A stretch of DNA of 64,000 bases from Sphingomonas sp. BK580 (GCF_014194975.1 NZ_JACIAY010000002.1:434001-498000); one strand, 5' to 3'. Positions 31,627 through 41,440 are shown, numbered from the stretch's first letter. Notes: generated from the sequence alone by a model not told the origin. A program made the numbers and translations.

Positions 31627-31913
31627 GCGTCTCGGTCGCGCGCGTGCCGACGCACTCGGCCAGCCGCTATCTCCAGCAGCTCGCCAAGCACTGGAGCCAC
31701 AAGATGACGGTCCGCTACTCGGCGGAAGCGGGCGAGATCGACTTCCCCAACGGCGCGCGCCTGGCGATGCGCGCCGACAGCGACACGCTCGACGTGGTGC
31801 TCACCGTGCCCGAGGGCGAGGACGTGGCGCGGATGCGCGAGGTGGTGTCGAGCCACCTCGACCGCTTCGCCTTCCGCGAGGCGCCGCTCACCTTCGACTG
31901 GCACGAGGGGTGA
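31623..31913 (+). CDS. DUF2218 family protein
   Basis: A 96-residue protein of the DUF2218 family: ASRYLQQLAKHWSHKMTV near the start, then the two conserved strands and the ending FDWHEG. The His residues (about 23, 26 and 94) are conserved in the family. Its function is unknown; the family is often found with PadR-type or iron-related genes. The GTG at 31623 overlaps the padR stop, so the two are one operon. Confidence 0.9.
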   Translation: MSVSVARVPTHSASRYLQQLAKHWSHKMTVRYSAEAGEIDFPNGARLAMRADSDTLDVVLTVPEGEDVARMREVVSSHLDRFAFREAPLTFDWHEG

Positions 31914-31920
31914 GATCAGC

Positions 31921-31999
31921 CGTGCTCCTGCGGACGCAGGAGCCCAGGGTAGCGAGCGTGACGTCCGCGGCCCTGGGTTCCTGCGTGCGCAGGAACACG
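31921..31999. repeat. Palindromic intergenic repeat (REP-like)
   Basis: Two small hairpins (GCTCCTGCGGACGCAGGAGC at 31924-31943 and TTCCTGCGTGCGCAGGAA near 31978-31995) are joined by CCCAGGG and CCCTGGG, forming one larger inverted repeat. The CCTGCGnACGCAGG core is a known kind of sphingomonad intergenic repeat. It lies between convergent genes and may serve as a terminator. Confidence 0.75.
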
Positions 32000-32013
32000 G
32001 GCCTCAAATCACC

Positions 32014-33192
32014 TCACCGCCCCGCGAGCAGCTCGCGATACACGTCGAGCACCGCCTCGTTGGCGGTGTCCCAGCGGAAGCTCTTGGCGTGCTCGTGCGC
32101 GGCCGCGCCCATCGCGCGGCGCCGCGCCGGGTCGCGCGCCAGCGTCGCGATCGCGGCGGCATAGCCCTCGACGTCCCGCGGCGTCACCAGCAGCCCGGTG
32201 ACGCCGTCGTCGAGCAGGTCGACCGCGCCGGTCGCGCGCGCCGCCACCACCGGCACGCCCGCCGCCATCGCCTCCGACGTCACCTGGCCCCAGGTCTCGG
32301 TGACGCTCGGGTTGAACAGCAGGTCCATCGACGCCACCGCGCGGCCGAGGTCGTCGCCGCTCTGGAAGCCGGCGAACGCGGCCTGCGGCACGCGCTCGGC
32401 GAACCAGTCGCGCGCGGGGCCCTTGCCGACGATCAGCACGCGGTGCCGGATCCCCATGGCGTCGAGCCGCGCCAGCACGTCCGCGAAGACGCCGAGCCCC
32501 TTCTCCAGCACCAGCCGCCCGAGGAAGCCGATCGCCAGCTCGTCGTCGGCGATGCCGAGCGAGCGTCGCCACGCCAGGTCGCGCGCGGAAGGATGGAAGC
32601 GGCGGTGGTTGACGCCGCGACCCCAGAGCGAGACCGGCGTGGTCACGCCCAGCCCGCGGATCACCTCCGCCATCGACGGGGTCGGCACCAGCACGCGGTC
32701 GGCGCGATCGTAGAAGCGGCGCAGGATCCACTTGATCGCGGGCTGCACCGCGGCGAGGCCGTAATATTCGAAATAGGTCTCGAAGCGCGTGTGCACCGCC
32801 GACACCACCGGGATGCCGTGCCGCCGCGCCCAGGTCACCGCGGCGTGGCCGAGGAACTCGGGCGACGAGACATGGACGATATTGGGCGCGAACGCTTCCA
32901 GGTCGCGGCGCGGGCGCGCGGGCAGGCCACGCCCGAGCTTATATTCGCCGCGCCCGCCGGGCATCGGGATGGCGGGCACGTCGACGACGGTGCCGCGCGC
33001 CTCGAACGCCGGGGTCGGCGTGGTCGGCGAGTAGACGCGCACCGCCACGCCGCGGTCGAGCAGGTGGCCGACCAGCAGGTTCTGCGCCTGGTTGGCGCCG
33101 TCGCGGACGTAATTGTAGTTTCCGCTGAAGAAGGCGACGCGCGGCGACGGGGCGCTGCCGTCGGCGGCAGAGGGGGCGGGAGGCGAGCTCAT
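32014..33192 (-). CDS. Glycosyltransferase family 4 protein
   Basis: A 392-residue GT-B fold glycosyltransferase. The N-terminal domain starts RVAFFSGNYNYVRDGANQAQ and contains HTRFETYFEYYGL; the C-terminal GT4 domain has LAIGFLGRLVLEKGL, and FNPSVTETWGQVTSEAMAAGVP with the conserved E-x7-E for the nucleotide sugar. It resembles the mannosyl- and glycolipid-transferase group (SqdX/MgtA-like). A role in glycosphingolipid or envelope glycan synthesis fits the organism but is inferred. Start M at 33192 or ten codons earlier. Confidence 0.9.
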   Translation of the reverse strand: MSSPPAPSAADGSAPSPRVAFFSGNYNYVRDGANQAQNLLVGHLLDRGVAVRVYSPTTPTPAFEARGTVVDVPAIPMPGGRGEYKLGRGLPARPRRDLEAFAPNIVHVSSPEFLGHAAVTWARRHGIPVVSAVHTRFETYFEYYGLAAVQPAIKWILRRFYDRADRVLVPTPSMAEVIRGLGVTTPVSLWGRGVNHRRFHPSARDLAWRRSLGIADDELAIGFLGRLVLEKGLGVFADVLARLDAMGIRHRVLIVGKGPARDWFAERVPQAAFAGFQSGDDLGRAVASMDLLFNPSVTETWGQVTSEAMAAGVPVVAARATGAVDLLDDGVTGLLVTPRDVEGYAAAIATLARDPARRRAMGAAAHEHAKSFRWDTANEAVLDVYRELLAGR

Positions 33193-33247
33193 CGCGCGCC
33201 CGCTAGCCCGATTCTGCGGCAAAATCGCGGCTGATCGGCATCGCGGG

Positions 33248-35023
33248 TCAGGCCGGCTCGATCTCGTCGCTGCGCCGCAGCCGGCGGATGCGCGGCTCGC
33301 GATCGAGCATCGCGACGCGCCGGATCGTCTGGCGCAGCTCGTCGCGCTTGTCGTGGATCGACGCGATCACCCGACCCATCGCCACGCCGAGATCGACCAG
33401 CACCGCCTCGGACAGCTGGAGCGAGCTCTCCAGCGTCTCGGGCACCGCGTCGGTGACGCCGGCCTTGTACAACTCGGCGGCATGGACGGTGTCGCGCGCG
33501 CGCGCGATGATCGGCAGCTCGGGGAAAGCCTCGCGCAGCCGCCGCGCCAGCCGCACCGTCAGCACGGGGTCGTCCATCGTCAGGATCAGCGCGCGCGCGC
33601 TGGCGAGATCGAGCCGATCGATCAGCTCGGCGCGCGAGACGTCACCGAACACCACGGGATAGCCCGCGGCGCGCGCCTCCGCGACCGCGTCGATATCGGC
33701 CTCCACCGCGACGAACGGCTGCTGGTGGCGCGCCAGCATGTCGGCGACGAGCTGACCGACGCGACCGAAGCCGAACACCACCGCGCGCGTGCCCTGCTCG
33801 GCCGAGACCGCGTCGGGCAGAGGGTCGCGTCCCTCGATCCGGCGCGACACGACGCGACCCAGCTTGGCGAGCAGCGGCGTGATCGTCAGCCCGATGGCGG
33901 TGACGGTCTGCCAGAAGGCGGCGGTGGAGCCGAGGATCAGCTGCGCCTGCGCCGCGGTGGCGAGCACGATCAGCGTCGTCTCCGACGGGCTGCCCATCAG
34001 CAGGCCGGTCTCCAGCGCGATGCCGCGGCGCGCGTTGGCGACCCGCAGCAGCAGGTAGGTCACCATCGTCTTGGCGCTCACCACCCCGATCACCGCGGCG
34101 AGCAGCGACCCCCAGTTGGCGAGGATCAGCTTGAGGTCGAGGCTCATCCCCACGGTGATCAGGAACACGCCGAGCGCGAGGCCCTTGAACGGCGCGGTCA
34201 TCACCTCGACCTCGCTGTGATACTCGGTCTCCGCGATCAGCAGCCCGGCGAGCAGCGCGCCGACGATCGGCGACAGCCCGGCCGCGGTGGTGGCCACGCT
34301 GGCGACGATCACCACCAGCAGCGAGGCGGCGAGGAACAGCTCGGGGCTCTTGGTGCGCGCCGCCTGCGCGAACAGCCGGGGCAGCACCAGCCGGCCGCCG
34401 ACGTACATCGCCACCACCGTGAGCGCGCCGCGCAGCGCCACGCCGGCGATACCGACCCAGCCTGCCGCCGCGGTCGGCGCCATCGCGCCGAGCGAGAAGA
34501 TGATCGGCACCAGCGCGAGGTCCTGGAACAGCAGGATGGCGAAAGCGCCGCGCCCGACCGGGCTGGACGTGCCGACCAGCGGCAGCACCAGCGCGGTGCT
34601 CGACAGCGCGAGTGCGAGCCCGAGCCCGGCCGAGCCGCTCCAGTTCTGGCCGAGATAGTGGAGCGTGACGCCGATCAGCAGCGCCGAGCCGAGCAGCTGC
34701 ATCGGCCCGGTGCCGAAGACGAGGCGTCGCATCGCCCAGAGGCGCCGGAACGAGAGCTCGAGCCCGATCGAGAACAGCAGCAGCACGATGCCGAACTCGG
34801 CGAAGGGCTCGATCGCCTCTGGATCGGAGATGGTGAGGTAGTAGAGCCAGGGCGCGCGCGGCACGAGCGCGCCGAGCCCGGCGGGACCGACGAGCACGCC
34901 GACGAGGATGAAGCCGATCACCGGGCTGATGCGAAAGCGCGCGAACGCCGGGATGACGAGCCCCGCCGCGCCGAGGATCACGAGCGCGTCGCTGAAGCCC
35001 TCATTCTGAAGTCCGATTGCCAT
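33248..35023 (-). CDS. Monovalent cation:proton antiporter, KefB/KefC-like
   Basis: A 591-residue CPA2-family antiporter. Residues about 10-390 form twelve or so membrane segments (SPVIGFILVGVLVGPAGLG near the start). Residues about 410-540 form a TrkA-N (RCK) domain with the nucleotide motif VVFGFGRVGQ, followed by VEADIDAVAEAR. It probably exchanges K+ for H+ under redox or electrophile control. ATG 35023 is chosen because the upstream 28 codons look unprotein-like. No KefF/G ancillary gene is visible. Confidence 0.9.
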   Translation of the reverse strand: MAIGLQNEGFSDALVILGAAGLVIPAFARFRISPVIGFILVGVLVGPAGLGALVPRAPWLYYLTISDPEAIEPFAEFGIVLLLFSIGLELSFRRLWAMRRLVFGTGPMQLLGSALLIGVTLHYLGQNWSGSAGLGLALALSSTALVLPLVGTSSPVGRGAFAILLFQDLALVPIIFSLGAMAPTAAAGWVGIAGVALRGALTVVAMYVGGRLVLPRLFAQAARTKSPELFLAASLLVVIVASVATTAAGLSPIVGALLAGLLIAETEYHSEVEVMTAPFKGLALGVFLITVGMSLDLKLILANWGSLLAAVIGVVSAKTMVTYLLLRVANARRGIALETGLLMGSPSETTLIVLATAAQAQLILGSTAAFWQTVTAIGLTITPLLAKLGRVVSRRIEGRDPLPDAVSAEQGTRAVVFGFGRVGQLVADMLARHQQPFVAVEADIDAVAEARAAGYPVVFGDVSRAELIDRLDLASARALILTMDDPVLTVRLARRLREAFPELPIIARARDTVHAAELYKAGVTDAVPETLESSLQLSEAVLVDLGVAMGRVIASIHDKRDELRQTIRRVAMLDREPRIRRLRRSDEIEPA

Positions 35024-35163
35024 GATAGGGGTTGTAAGCGGGATGGAGCGCGCTTGTCGCGTCGTGCCCGGAGAAAAAGTGAGTCGCCGGGGCGCGTGCC
35101 CGGTCACGCTTCCTTAAGCGGCGCTGGGCCAGGACCGACGGCTTCGCCGGAAGGATCGCTCCC

Positions 35164-35637
35164 ATGTTCTCGCTTCTGCTCGTCGCGCAGGTGCTCGCGA
35201 CCGCCCCGCCGCCCCCGCCCGTCTACGTGATGATCGACGAGCCGCAGCGCGAGCGCGGGAGGGGCAACGGTGAGCGTGTCCGGCTCGGCGTTGTGATGCG
35301 CGCGGGGAACACGACCATGTGGGACGGGACCTTGTGGGTGTCGGCGCGGAACATCAGTAGCTTTCGCCAGTCGATCCAGGAGGCCCAGCCCGTCGCCTGT
35401 CCGCGCGCCGCGGCCTATCCCTATGCCGCGCAGAACGAGGTGAGCGTTCAGCTCGTGCCGCAGGGATCGGGTGAGGCGTCCTCGCTGTCGGTGACGGCCC
35501 GCTGGGTACGTCCGGGCGAAGGCGCCTGCGGCGGCGCGAGGACGATCGAGCTGCGCGAGACGGTGCCGATGCCGGACGCCGCCGCGACGGTACTGCGCGG
35601 CGACGCCGGTCTGATCGTGGAACTGCGACGGCGCTGA
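35164..35637 (+). CDS. Secreted hypothetical protein
   Basis: A 157-residue protein with a short signal peptide (MFSLLLVAQVLATAPPPPP) and a beta-rich mature domain; two Cys (VACPRAA and EGACGGAR) could pair. Similar periplasmic proteins of unknown function occur in sphingomonads. The gene stands alone between the antiporter (divergent) and icd (convergent). Confidence 0.7.
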   Translation: MFSLLLVAQVLATAPPPPPVYVMIDEPQRERGRGNGERVRLGVVMRAGNTTMWDGTLWVSARNISSFRQSIQEAQPVACPRAAAYPYAAQNEVSVQLVPQGSGEASSLSVTARWVRPGEGACGGARTIELRETVPMPDAAATVLRGDAGLIVELRRR

Positions 35638-35680
35638 AGCGGCGCTGCATGGGGGCGACGCTCGACCGCCCCCACGCAGA

Positions 35681-36901
35681 TCAGGCCCAGCTGGCCATCT
35701 TCTTCTCGAGGTTGACGCGCACCGCCTCGAAGAACTGCTCGGTGGTCATCCACTTCTGGTCCGGGCCGATCAGGATCGCGAGGTCCTTGGTCATGTCGCC
35801 GCTCTCCACCGTCTCGACGCAGACCTGCTCCAGCGTCTCGGCGAAGCGGGTGACGTCGGGCGTGCCGTCGAACTTGCCGCGATACTTGAGCCCGCCGGTC
35901 CAGGCGAAGATCGAGGCGATCGGGTTGGTCGAGGTCGCCTTGCCCTGCTGATGCTGGCGATAGTGGCGCGTGACGGTGCCATGCGCCGCCTCGGCCTCGA
36001 TCGTCTTGCCGTCGGGAGTCATCAGCACCGAGGTCATCAGCCCGAGCGAGCCGAAGCCCTGCGCGACCTGGTCGGACTGGACGTCGCCGTCGTAGTTCTT
36101 GCAGGCCCAGACGAACTCGCCGTTCCACTTGAGCGCGCTGGCGACCATGTCGTCGATCAGGCGGTGCTCGTAGACGATGCCCGCGGCCTTGAACTGGTCG
36201 ACGAACTCGCTCTCGTACACCTCGGCGAAGATGTCCTTGAAGCGGCCGTCATAGGCCTTGAGGATGGTGTTCTTGGTCGAGAGGTACACCGGCCAGTTGC
36301 GGCCGAGGCCGTAGTTGAGCGAGGCGCGCGCGAAGTCGCGGATCGACTCGTCGAGGTTGTACATGCCCATGGCGACGCCGGCCGAGGGGAAGTCGAACAC
36401 CTCGTGCTCGATCGTCTCGCCGTTCTCGCCTTCCCACTTCATCGTCAGCTTGCCCTTGCCGGGCACCTTGAAGTCGGTCGCCTTGTACTGGTCGCCGAAG
36501 GCGTGACGGCCGACCACGATCGGGTGGGTCCAGCCCGGGATCAGGCGGGGCACGTTCTTCATCACGATCGGCTCGCGGAAGACCACGCCGCCGAGGATGT
36601 TGCGGATCGTGCCGTTGGGCGACCGCCACATCTTCTTGAGGCCGAACTCCTCGACGCGCGCCTCGTCGGGGGTGATGGTGGCGCACTTCACGCCGACGCC
36701 ATACTTCTGGATCGCCTTGGCGCTCTCCACCGTGACGGCGTCGTCGGTGGCGTCGCGATGCTCGATGCCAAGGTCGTAATAGTCGAGGTCGATGTCGAGG
36801 TACGGCTTGATCAGGCGCTCGCGGATCCACTCCCAGATGATGCGAGTCATCTCGTCGCCGTCGATCTCCACGACGGGCGTCTTCACCTTGATCTTGGCCA
36901 T
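35681..36901 (-). CDS. icd: NADP-dependent isocitrate dehydrogenase
   Basis: A 406-residue enzyme converting isocitrate to 2-oxoglutarate in the TCA cycle. It is the homodimeric NADP type typical of Alphaproteobacteria and eukaryotes: [21 protein letters not shown] at the start, [12 protein letters not shown] for isocitrate binding, and the NADP-binding region [12 protein letters not shown] near the C-terminus. Length is as usual. The ATG at 36901 is the canonical start; the fifteen codons upstream in the same frame are not conserved. Confidence 0.97.
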   Translation of the reverse strand: MAKIKVKTPVVEIDGDEMTRIIWEWIRERLIKPYLDIDLDYYDLGIEHRDATDDAVTVESAKAIQKYGVGVKCATITPDEARVEEFGLKKMWRSPNGTIRNILGGVVFREPIVMKNVPRLIPGWTHPIVVGRHAFGDQYKATDFKVPGKGKLTMKWEGENGETIEHEVFDFPSAGVAMGMYNLDESIRDFARASLNYGLGRNWPVYLSTKNTILKAYDGRFKDIFAEVYESEFVDQFKAAGIVYEHRLIDDMVASALKWNGEFVWACKNYDGDVQSDQVAQGFGSLGLMTSVLMTPDGKTIEAEAAHGTVTRHYRQHQQGKATSTNPIASIFAWTGGLKYRGKFDGTPDVTRFAETLEQVCVETVESGDMTKDLAILIGPDQKWMTTEQFFEAVRVNLEKKMASWA

Positions 36902-37092
36902 GCCGGTGTCCTTGCTGAGAAGCGTTGCCGCGGTCGATAGGGGCAAGGGCGCGGGGGATCAACCGGCGGCGGGGAGAGAGGTCGCCGATGGCCTCTCGCC
37001 GGGGAGGGCGAGGATGTCGCCCGAGCCAGGAGGCAGGAGGGGCCGGCCGCGGCGCGCGGGACCCTTTCGCCCGCGCCGCCGTTCGTGTCGCG

Positions 37093-37455
37093 ATGCGAAC
37101 GATCCGCTACCCCGCTGTCCTCGCGCTGCTGCCGGCGCCGGCGCTCGCCGATACGCTGCCGCTCACGCGCGGCTATTATGTCGAGAGCGGCACGCCGTGC
37201 CGCGGCGCCCCCAACGTGGCGCTGCGTGACTATCAGGGCGACGGGATCGGCTCGAGCAAGGCCGGCCAGTGTCACGCGCGCGTTCTCGCCCGCATCGGTC
37301 AGCGCTACACGCTTCGGCAGAGCTGCGTGCAATATGGCGGCCCACGCCAGTACCGCGCCGCCGAGCGGCTCAAGATCCGCGTCGACAGCCGCACCAGCTA
37401 CACCGACCTGCGCGCCGGCGCGCACTACCGCTGGTGCCGGACGACTAACCTGTGA
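37093..37455 (+). CDS. Small secreted protein with four Cys
   Basis: A 120-residue protein with a signal peptide (MRTIRYPAVLALLPAPALA) and a compact mature domain: CRGAPNVALRDYQGDGIG, CHARVLARIGQRYTLRQSC, and RWC near the end. The four or so Cys probably form disulphides in the periplasm. Similar sphingomonad proteins are of unknown function. A longer frame upstream to 36925 is Gly/Arg-rich and rejected. Confidence 0.75.
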   Translation: MRTIRYPAVLALLPAPALADTLPLTRGYYVESGTPCRGAPNVALRDYQGDGIGSSKAGQCHARVLARIGQRYTLRQSCVQYGGPRQYRAAERLKIRVDSRTSYTDLRAGAHYRWCRTTNL

Positions 37456-37514
37456 CGGTGACGCCGGCCAGCAAGCGCGTTGTCACCGCGCGCGCCGGTC
37501 GATAGGACGAAGCG

Positions 37515-38237
37515 ATGACTTCGCTCGACAAGCCGCCGGTCGTCACCACGACCGTGAAGTGGCGCTTTCCCGCCGTCCACCCCGAGGGACAGAAGTTCAC
37601 CGCGATCGCCTTCGGCATCACGCTGCTGATGACGATCGTGTCCAAGGTGTTCTTCTGGCCGTTCCTCGGCCTCACCCTCTGGGTCGCCGCCTTCTTCCGC
37701 GATCCCGTGCGCACCACCCCGATCGGTGACGACCTGATCGTCTCCCCGGCCGACGGGCTGATCACGATGATCGAGCGAGTCCCCGTGCCGCGCGAGCTGA
37801 TCGGCGACCTCGGCGAGATGCCGATGGTGCGCGTGTCGGTGTTCATGTCGGTGTTCGACGTCCACATCAACCGCTCGCCGATCGCGGGGACGATCCGCCA
37901 GGTCGTGTACATCTCGGGCAAGTTCCTCAACGCCGACCTCGACAAGGCGTCGGAGGAGAATGAGCGCCAGCATTTCGTGGTCGAGGGCTTCGACGGGCGC
38001 CGCGTCGGTTTCACCCAGATCGCGGGCCTCGTGGCACGCCGCATCGTCGGCTTCGCCAAGATCGGCGACATCGTCGCCGCCGGGCAGCGCGTCGGCCTGA
38101 TCCGCTTCGGCAGCCGCGTCGATGTCTACCTGCCGGAGGGCTACGCGCCGCAGGTGGCGCTCGGCCAGCGCGCGATCGCGGGCGAGACGGTGCTGGCGCG
38201 CTTCGGCGCCGAGCGCGTCAGCGGCGTCGCGCAATAA
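37515..38237 (+). CDS. psd: Phosphatidylserine decarboxylase
   Basis: A 240-residue short-type decarboxylase that makes phosphatidylethanolamine. The protein is cleaved between Gly199 and Ser200 in RFGSR, generating the pyruvoyl group. A hydrophobic segment (about 30-62) anchors it, and the conserved FFRDPVR, SPADG and DVHINR motifs are in place. It is followed after two bases by pssA, the enzyme of the preceding step, so the two form the phosphatidylethanolamine operon. Confidence 0.97.
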   Translation: MTSLDKPPVVTTTVKWRFPAVHPEGQKFTAIAFGITLLMTIVSKVFFWPFLGLTLWVAAFFRDPVRTTPIGDDLIVSPADGLITMIERVPVPRELIGDLGEMPMVRVSVFMSVFDVHINRSPIAGTIRQVVYISGKFLNADLDKASEENERQHFVVEGFDGRRVGFTQIAGLVARRIVGFAKIGDIVAAGQRVGLIRFGSRVDVYLPEGYAPQVALGQRAIAGETVLARFGAERVSGVAQ

Positions 38238-38239
38238 TC

Positions 38240-39052
38240 ATGCGCCGCCCCGTCCGCCGCCCGCTGCGTCGCCCGCCCGGCGGACTACCGTTGCGGGCGG
38301 TCGCGCCGAACGCGGTCACCGCGCTGGCGCTCTGCTCCGGCCTGTCGGGGATCCGGTTCGCGATCTCCGGCCACTGGGAGCTGGCGGTGACGATGGTGCT
38401 GCTCGCGGGCGTGCTCGACGGGCTCGACGGGCGCGTCGCGCGCATGCTCCACGGCGAGAGCCGCTTCGGTGCCGAGCTCGACTCGCTCTCGGACGCGATC
38501 TCCTTCGGCGTGTCGCCCGCGCTGATCCTGTACCTATGGTCGCTCCACGCGTTGCCGAGGTTCGGTTGGATGGCGGCGCTGGTGCTGGCGGTGTTCTGCG
38601 CGCTGCGACTGGCGCGCTTCAACGCCAACATCGACGCCGACGACCAACCGCACAAGTCCGCCGGCTTCCTTACCGGCGTGCCCGCGCCCGCGGGCGCGGG
38701 GCTGGCGATGCTGCCGCTGTTCCTGTGGTTCGTCACCGACGCGCCGCTGCTGCGCGATCCGCGGCTGGTCGCCCCATGGACCGTGCTGATCGCACTGCTG
38801 ATGGTATCCAGCCTCGCGACCTTCTCCTGGACGTCGCTGCGGCTGCGCCCGAACATCCGCTTCGAGGCAATCGCGGTCGTGGTGGCGGTGGGTGCCGCCG
38901 CGGTGAGCGCGCCGTGGCAGACCGCGGCGGCGGCGGGCATCGCCTATCTGCTCGCCATGCCGTTCAGCGTCGCCAGCTACGCGCGGGTCAGGCGGCTCCG
39001 CGCTGGCGGAGCGGCGCCACTGCCGGCGCCGCCGCACCCGCCCAGCGCCTGA
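38240..39052 (+). CDS. pssA: CDP-diacylglycerol-serine O-phosphatidyltransferase
   Basis: A 270-residue membrane enzyme forming phosphatidylserine from CDP-diacylglycerol and serine. It shows the CDP-alcohol phosphatidyltransferase motif DGLDGRVAR-x8-GAELDSLSD (about residues 57-82) and about seven membrane segments. It lies two bases behind psd. Its last 65 bases overlap a convergent small gene on the other strand (38988..39230). Confidence 0.95.
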   Translation: MRRPVRRPLRRPPGGLPLRAVAPNAVTALALCSGLSGIRFAISGHWELAVTMVLLAGVLDGLDGRVARMLHGESRFGAELDSLSDAISFGVSPALILYLWSLHALPRFGWMAALVLAVFCALRLARFNANIDADDQPHKSAGFLTGVPAPAGAGLAMLPLFLWFVTDAPLLRDPRLVAPWTVLIALLMVSSLATFSWTSLRLRPNIRFEAIAVVVAVGAAAVSAPWQTAAAAGIAYLLAMPFSVASYARVRRLRAGGAAPLPAPPHPPSA

Positions 39053-39230
39053 CCGCGATGCGGCGCTCGGCGCGCACCAGCGCGGCGAGCGGGGCTGCTC
39101 GCGCCGGCGCCATCTCGCCGCGCAGCGCGCCGAGGATCTTCTCGAGATTGGGTGCCAGCGTCGCGTGCAGCGCGTAGCTCGCGGTCGAGAGCGCGCCGGC
39201 GAAGATCGCGAAGGTCATCACATTCATCAT
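38988..39230 (-). CDS. Small membrane protein behind tandem LexA boxes
   Basis: An 80-residue protein with one N-terminal membrane helix (about residues 2-26, MNVMTFAIFAGALSTASYALHA read in parts) and a basic Arg-rich cytoplasmic tail. Two LexA boxes lie 123 and 147 bases upstream. The combination of small size, one membrane helix and SOS control recalls the SOS-induced division inhibitor SidA of Caulobacter, though no sequence similarity is claimed. It overlaps the pssA end by 65 bases on the opposite strand, which lowers confidence a little. Confidence 0.6.
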   Translation of the reverse strand: MMNVMTFAIFAGALSTASYALHATLAPNLEKILGALRGEMAPARAAPLAALVRAERRIAVRRWAGAAAPAVAPLRQRGAA

Positions 39231-39304
39231 CGTTCGACTCCCGTTCCGCGACCTGGCCAGTAGAACCTCTCCGACTCCAGAGGGTTCCGGGATCAGCGTC
39301 AGAT

Positions 39305-39402
39305 CGGTACTGGTCCGAACCGGTACCGAAACGACGGTGGTGTGTCGTCGCTGTTCACTCTGTGTTCCTACGTCTTGTTCCATCTATGTTCGCAGCTGTC
39401 AA
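39305..39402. promoter_or_regulatory. Regulatory region with two LexA boxes and an inverted repeat
   Basis: GTTC-N7-GTTC occurs twice: 39353-39367 and 39377-39391, starts 24 bases apart. On the minus strand TTGACA (39397-39402) stands just beyond the outer box. Nearer to the minus-strand gene, CGGTACTGGT (39305-39314) and ACCGGTACCG (39319-39328) form an inverted repeat. The remainder of 39231-39546 holds the rpsB promoter and leader but no gene. Confidence 0.65.
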
Positions 39403-39546
39403 GCCTTTGTTCCGGGGTTGCGGCGACGGGAAGGATCGGCTAGGGCGCGCCCCTCAACCCCGCATGGGGAGCATCAGCCACCGGTGCGCTGCCTTCGAGG
39501 CCGCGTCACTCGCTCCCCAGAGGCTTAACCGGAAGGAACACAGACT

Positions 39547-40332
39547 ATGGCGGCACCTGTCGTCACGATGCAGCAGCTCATCGAGACCGGCGCTCACTTC
39601 GGCCACCAGACGCACCGCTGGAACCCGAAGATGAAGCCCTACATCTTCGGCGAGCGCAACGGCGTCCACATCATCGACCTGTCGCAGACCGTGCCGCTGT
39701 TCGCGCGCGCGCTCGACTTCGTCAGCTCCTCGGTCGCCTCGGGCGGCAAGGTGCTGTTCGTCGGCACCAAGCGCCAGGCGCAGGAGCCGGTCGCCGAGGC
39801 GGCGCGCCGCGCCGGCCAGCATTTCGTCAACCACCGCTGGCTCGGCGGCATGCTGACCAACTGGAAGACGATCAGCAACTCGATCAAGCGCCTCAAGGCG
39901 CTCGAGGAGCAGCTGTCGGGCAACACCGCCGGCCTCACCAAGAAGGAGGTGCTGCAGCTCACCCGCGAGCGCGACAAGCTCGAGCTGTCGCTCGGCGGCA
40001 TCCGCGACATGGGCGGCATCCCGGACGTGATGTTCGTGATCGACGCCAACAAGGAGGAGCTCGCGATCAAGGAGGCTAACACGCTCGGCATCCCGGTCGT
40101 CGCGATCCTCGACTCGAACGTGTCGCCCGACGGCATCGCCTTCCCGGTGCCCGCCAACGACGACGCGGCGCGCGCCATCCGCCTGTACTGCGAGGCGATC
40201 GCGATCGCGGCGACGCGCGGCAGCCAGCAGCAGCAGGCCGGCCGTGGCGTCGACCTGGGCGCGATGAGCGAGCCGCCCGCCGAGGAGGCGCTCACGGTCG
40301 AGACGCCCGCGGCCGAGCCCGCCGCCGCCTGA
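39547..40332 (+). CDS. rpsB: 30S ribosomal protein S2
   Basis: A 261-residue S2 protein. It begins [20 protein letters not shown], and the conserved [15 protein letters not shown] region (here [16 protein letters not shown], about residues 95-110) and DxxxE elements are present. It is a component of the small ribosomal subunit, needed for S1 binding. GGAAGGA precedes the ATG. It starts the translation operon rpsB-tsf. Confidence 0.98.
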   Translation: MAAPVVTMQQLIETGAHFGHQTHRWNPKMKPYIFGERNGVHIIDLSQTVPLFARALDFVSSSVASGGKVLFVGTKRQAQEPVAEAARRAGQHFVNHRWLGGMLTNWKTISNSIKRLKALEEQLSGNTAGLTKKEVLQLTRERDKLELSLGGIRDMGGIPDVMFVIDANKEELAIKEANTLGIPVVAILDSNVSPDGIAFPVPANDDAARAIRLYCEAIAIAATRGSQQQQAGRGVDLGAMSEPPAEEALTVETPAAEPAAA

Positions 40333-40339
40333 CCCGGGT

Positions 40340-40366
40340 GTCCGCGCGGGCAGCCCTCGCGCGGAC
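40340..40366 (+). terminator. Hairpin between rpsB and tsf
   Basis: GTCCGCGCG (40340-40348) and CGCGCGGAC (40358-40366) form a nine-pair stem with a nine-base loop, eight bases after the rpsB stop. There is no T-tract, so it is more likely an attenuator or mRNA-processing site than a full terminator. Confidence 0.45.
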
Positions 40367-40476
40367 GCACGATTGTCACGGAGGCTGCCTAAGCCGCGGC
40401 CTCCCTCATTTCCCCTCGGCGCGCGGCGATTCACCGATCGTCGCGCGTCGATGCAAAAACAGCTGAGGACAAGACG

Positions 40477-41412
40477 ATGGCCGATATCACGGCAGCGATG
40501 GTCAAGGACCTGCGCGAGAAGAGCGGCGCGGGCATGATGGACTGCAAGAAGGCGCTCAGCGAGACCTCGGGCGACATGGACGCCGCGCTGGACTGGCTGC
40601 GCACCAAGGGCCTCGCGGCCGCGCAGAAGAAGTCGAGCCGTACCGCGGCCGAGGGCCTGGTCGGCGTCGCGGTGAGCGGCACCAAGGGCGCCGCGGTCGA
40701 GGTCAACTCGGAGACCGACTTCGTGGCCAAGAACGAGCAGTTCCAGAACTTCGTCCGCGAGGTCACCCAGATCGCGCTCGCCAGCGGCGGCGACGTCGAG
40801 GCGATCAAGGCGGCGCAGATGCCGTCGGGCACCACCGTCGCCGAGGCGCTGACCAACAACATCGCGACGATCGGCGAGAACCAGTCGATCCGCCGCGCGC
40901 GCTCGCTGTCGGTGAGCCAGGGCGCGGTCGTGGCCTATGTCCACAACCAGCAGGCGCCGGGCCTGGGCAAGATCGGCGTGCTCGTCGCGCTCGAGAGCGC
41001 GGCGTCGGACGAGGTGCTGCAGGGCCTCGGCAAGCAGCTGGCGATGCACATCGCGGCGGCCTTCCCCAAGGCGCTCAACGAGGAGGACCTCGACGAGGCC
41101 GAGATCGAGCGCGAGCGCGCGATCGCGGCCGAGAAGGCGGGTGAGTCGGGCAAGCCGGCCGACATCATCGCCAAGATGGTCGAGGGCTCGATCGCCAAGT
41201 ACCGCAAGGAGCATGCGCTGGTCAGCCAGCTGTTCGTGATGGACGGCAAGACCAAGATCAGCGACGTCGTCGCCAAGGCGGGCAAGGACGCCGGCGCCGA
41301 GATCAAGCTGGTGGACTATGTCCGCTTCCAGCTCGGCGAGGGCATCGAGAAGGAGGTCTCCGACTTCGCCGCGGAAGTCGCCGCCGCCTCGGGCGTGCCG
41401 CAGCCGGTCTGA
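40477..41412 (+). CDS. tsf: Elongation factor Ts
   Basis: A 311-residue nucleotide-exchange factor for EF-Tu. It has the N-terminal UBA-like domain ([20 protein letters not shown], about residues 8-27), [10 protein letters not shown] (about 80-90), the core and the C-terminal module with a FVMDG element. Length and order are standard. It is downstream of rpsB as in most bacteria and is followed by a strong terminator. Confidence 0.98.
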   Translation: MADITAAMVKDLREKSGAGMMDCKKALSETSGDMDAALDWLRTKGLAAAQKKSSRTAAEGLVGVAVSGTKGAAVEVNSETDFVAKNEQFQNFVREVTQIALASGGDVEAIKAAQMPSGTTVAEALTNNIATIGENQSIRRARSLSVSQGAVVAYVHNQQAPGLGKIGVLVALESAASDEVLQGLGKQLAMHIAAAFPKALNEEDLDEAEIERERAIAAEKAGESGKPADIIAKMVEGSIAKYRKEHALVSQLFVMDGKTKISDVVAKAGKDAGAEIKLVDYVRFQLGEGIEKEVSDFAAEVAAASGVPQPV

Positions 41413-41440
41413 CGCCGGACCGTCCGGTTAGGACAATGCG

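Noticed and set aside
33353..35230. A 625-codon plus-strand reading frame opposite the antiporter gene
   Set aside because: It is the antisense shadow of a high-GC gene, rich in Arg, Asp and His, with no protein motif.
39454..41214. A long minus-strand frame opposite rpsB and tsf
   Set aside because: Antisense shadow of two secure ribosomal and translation genes.
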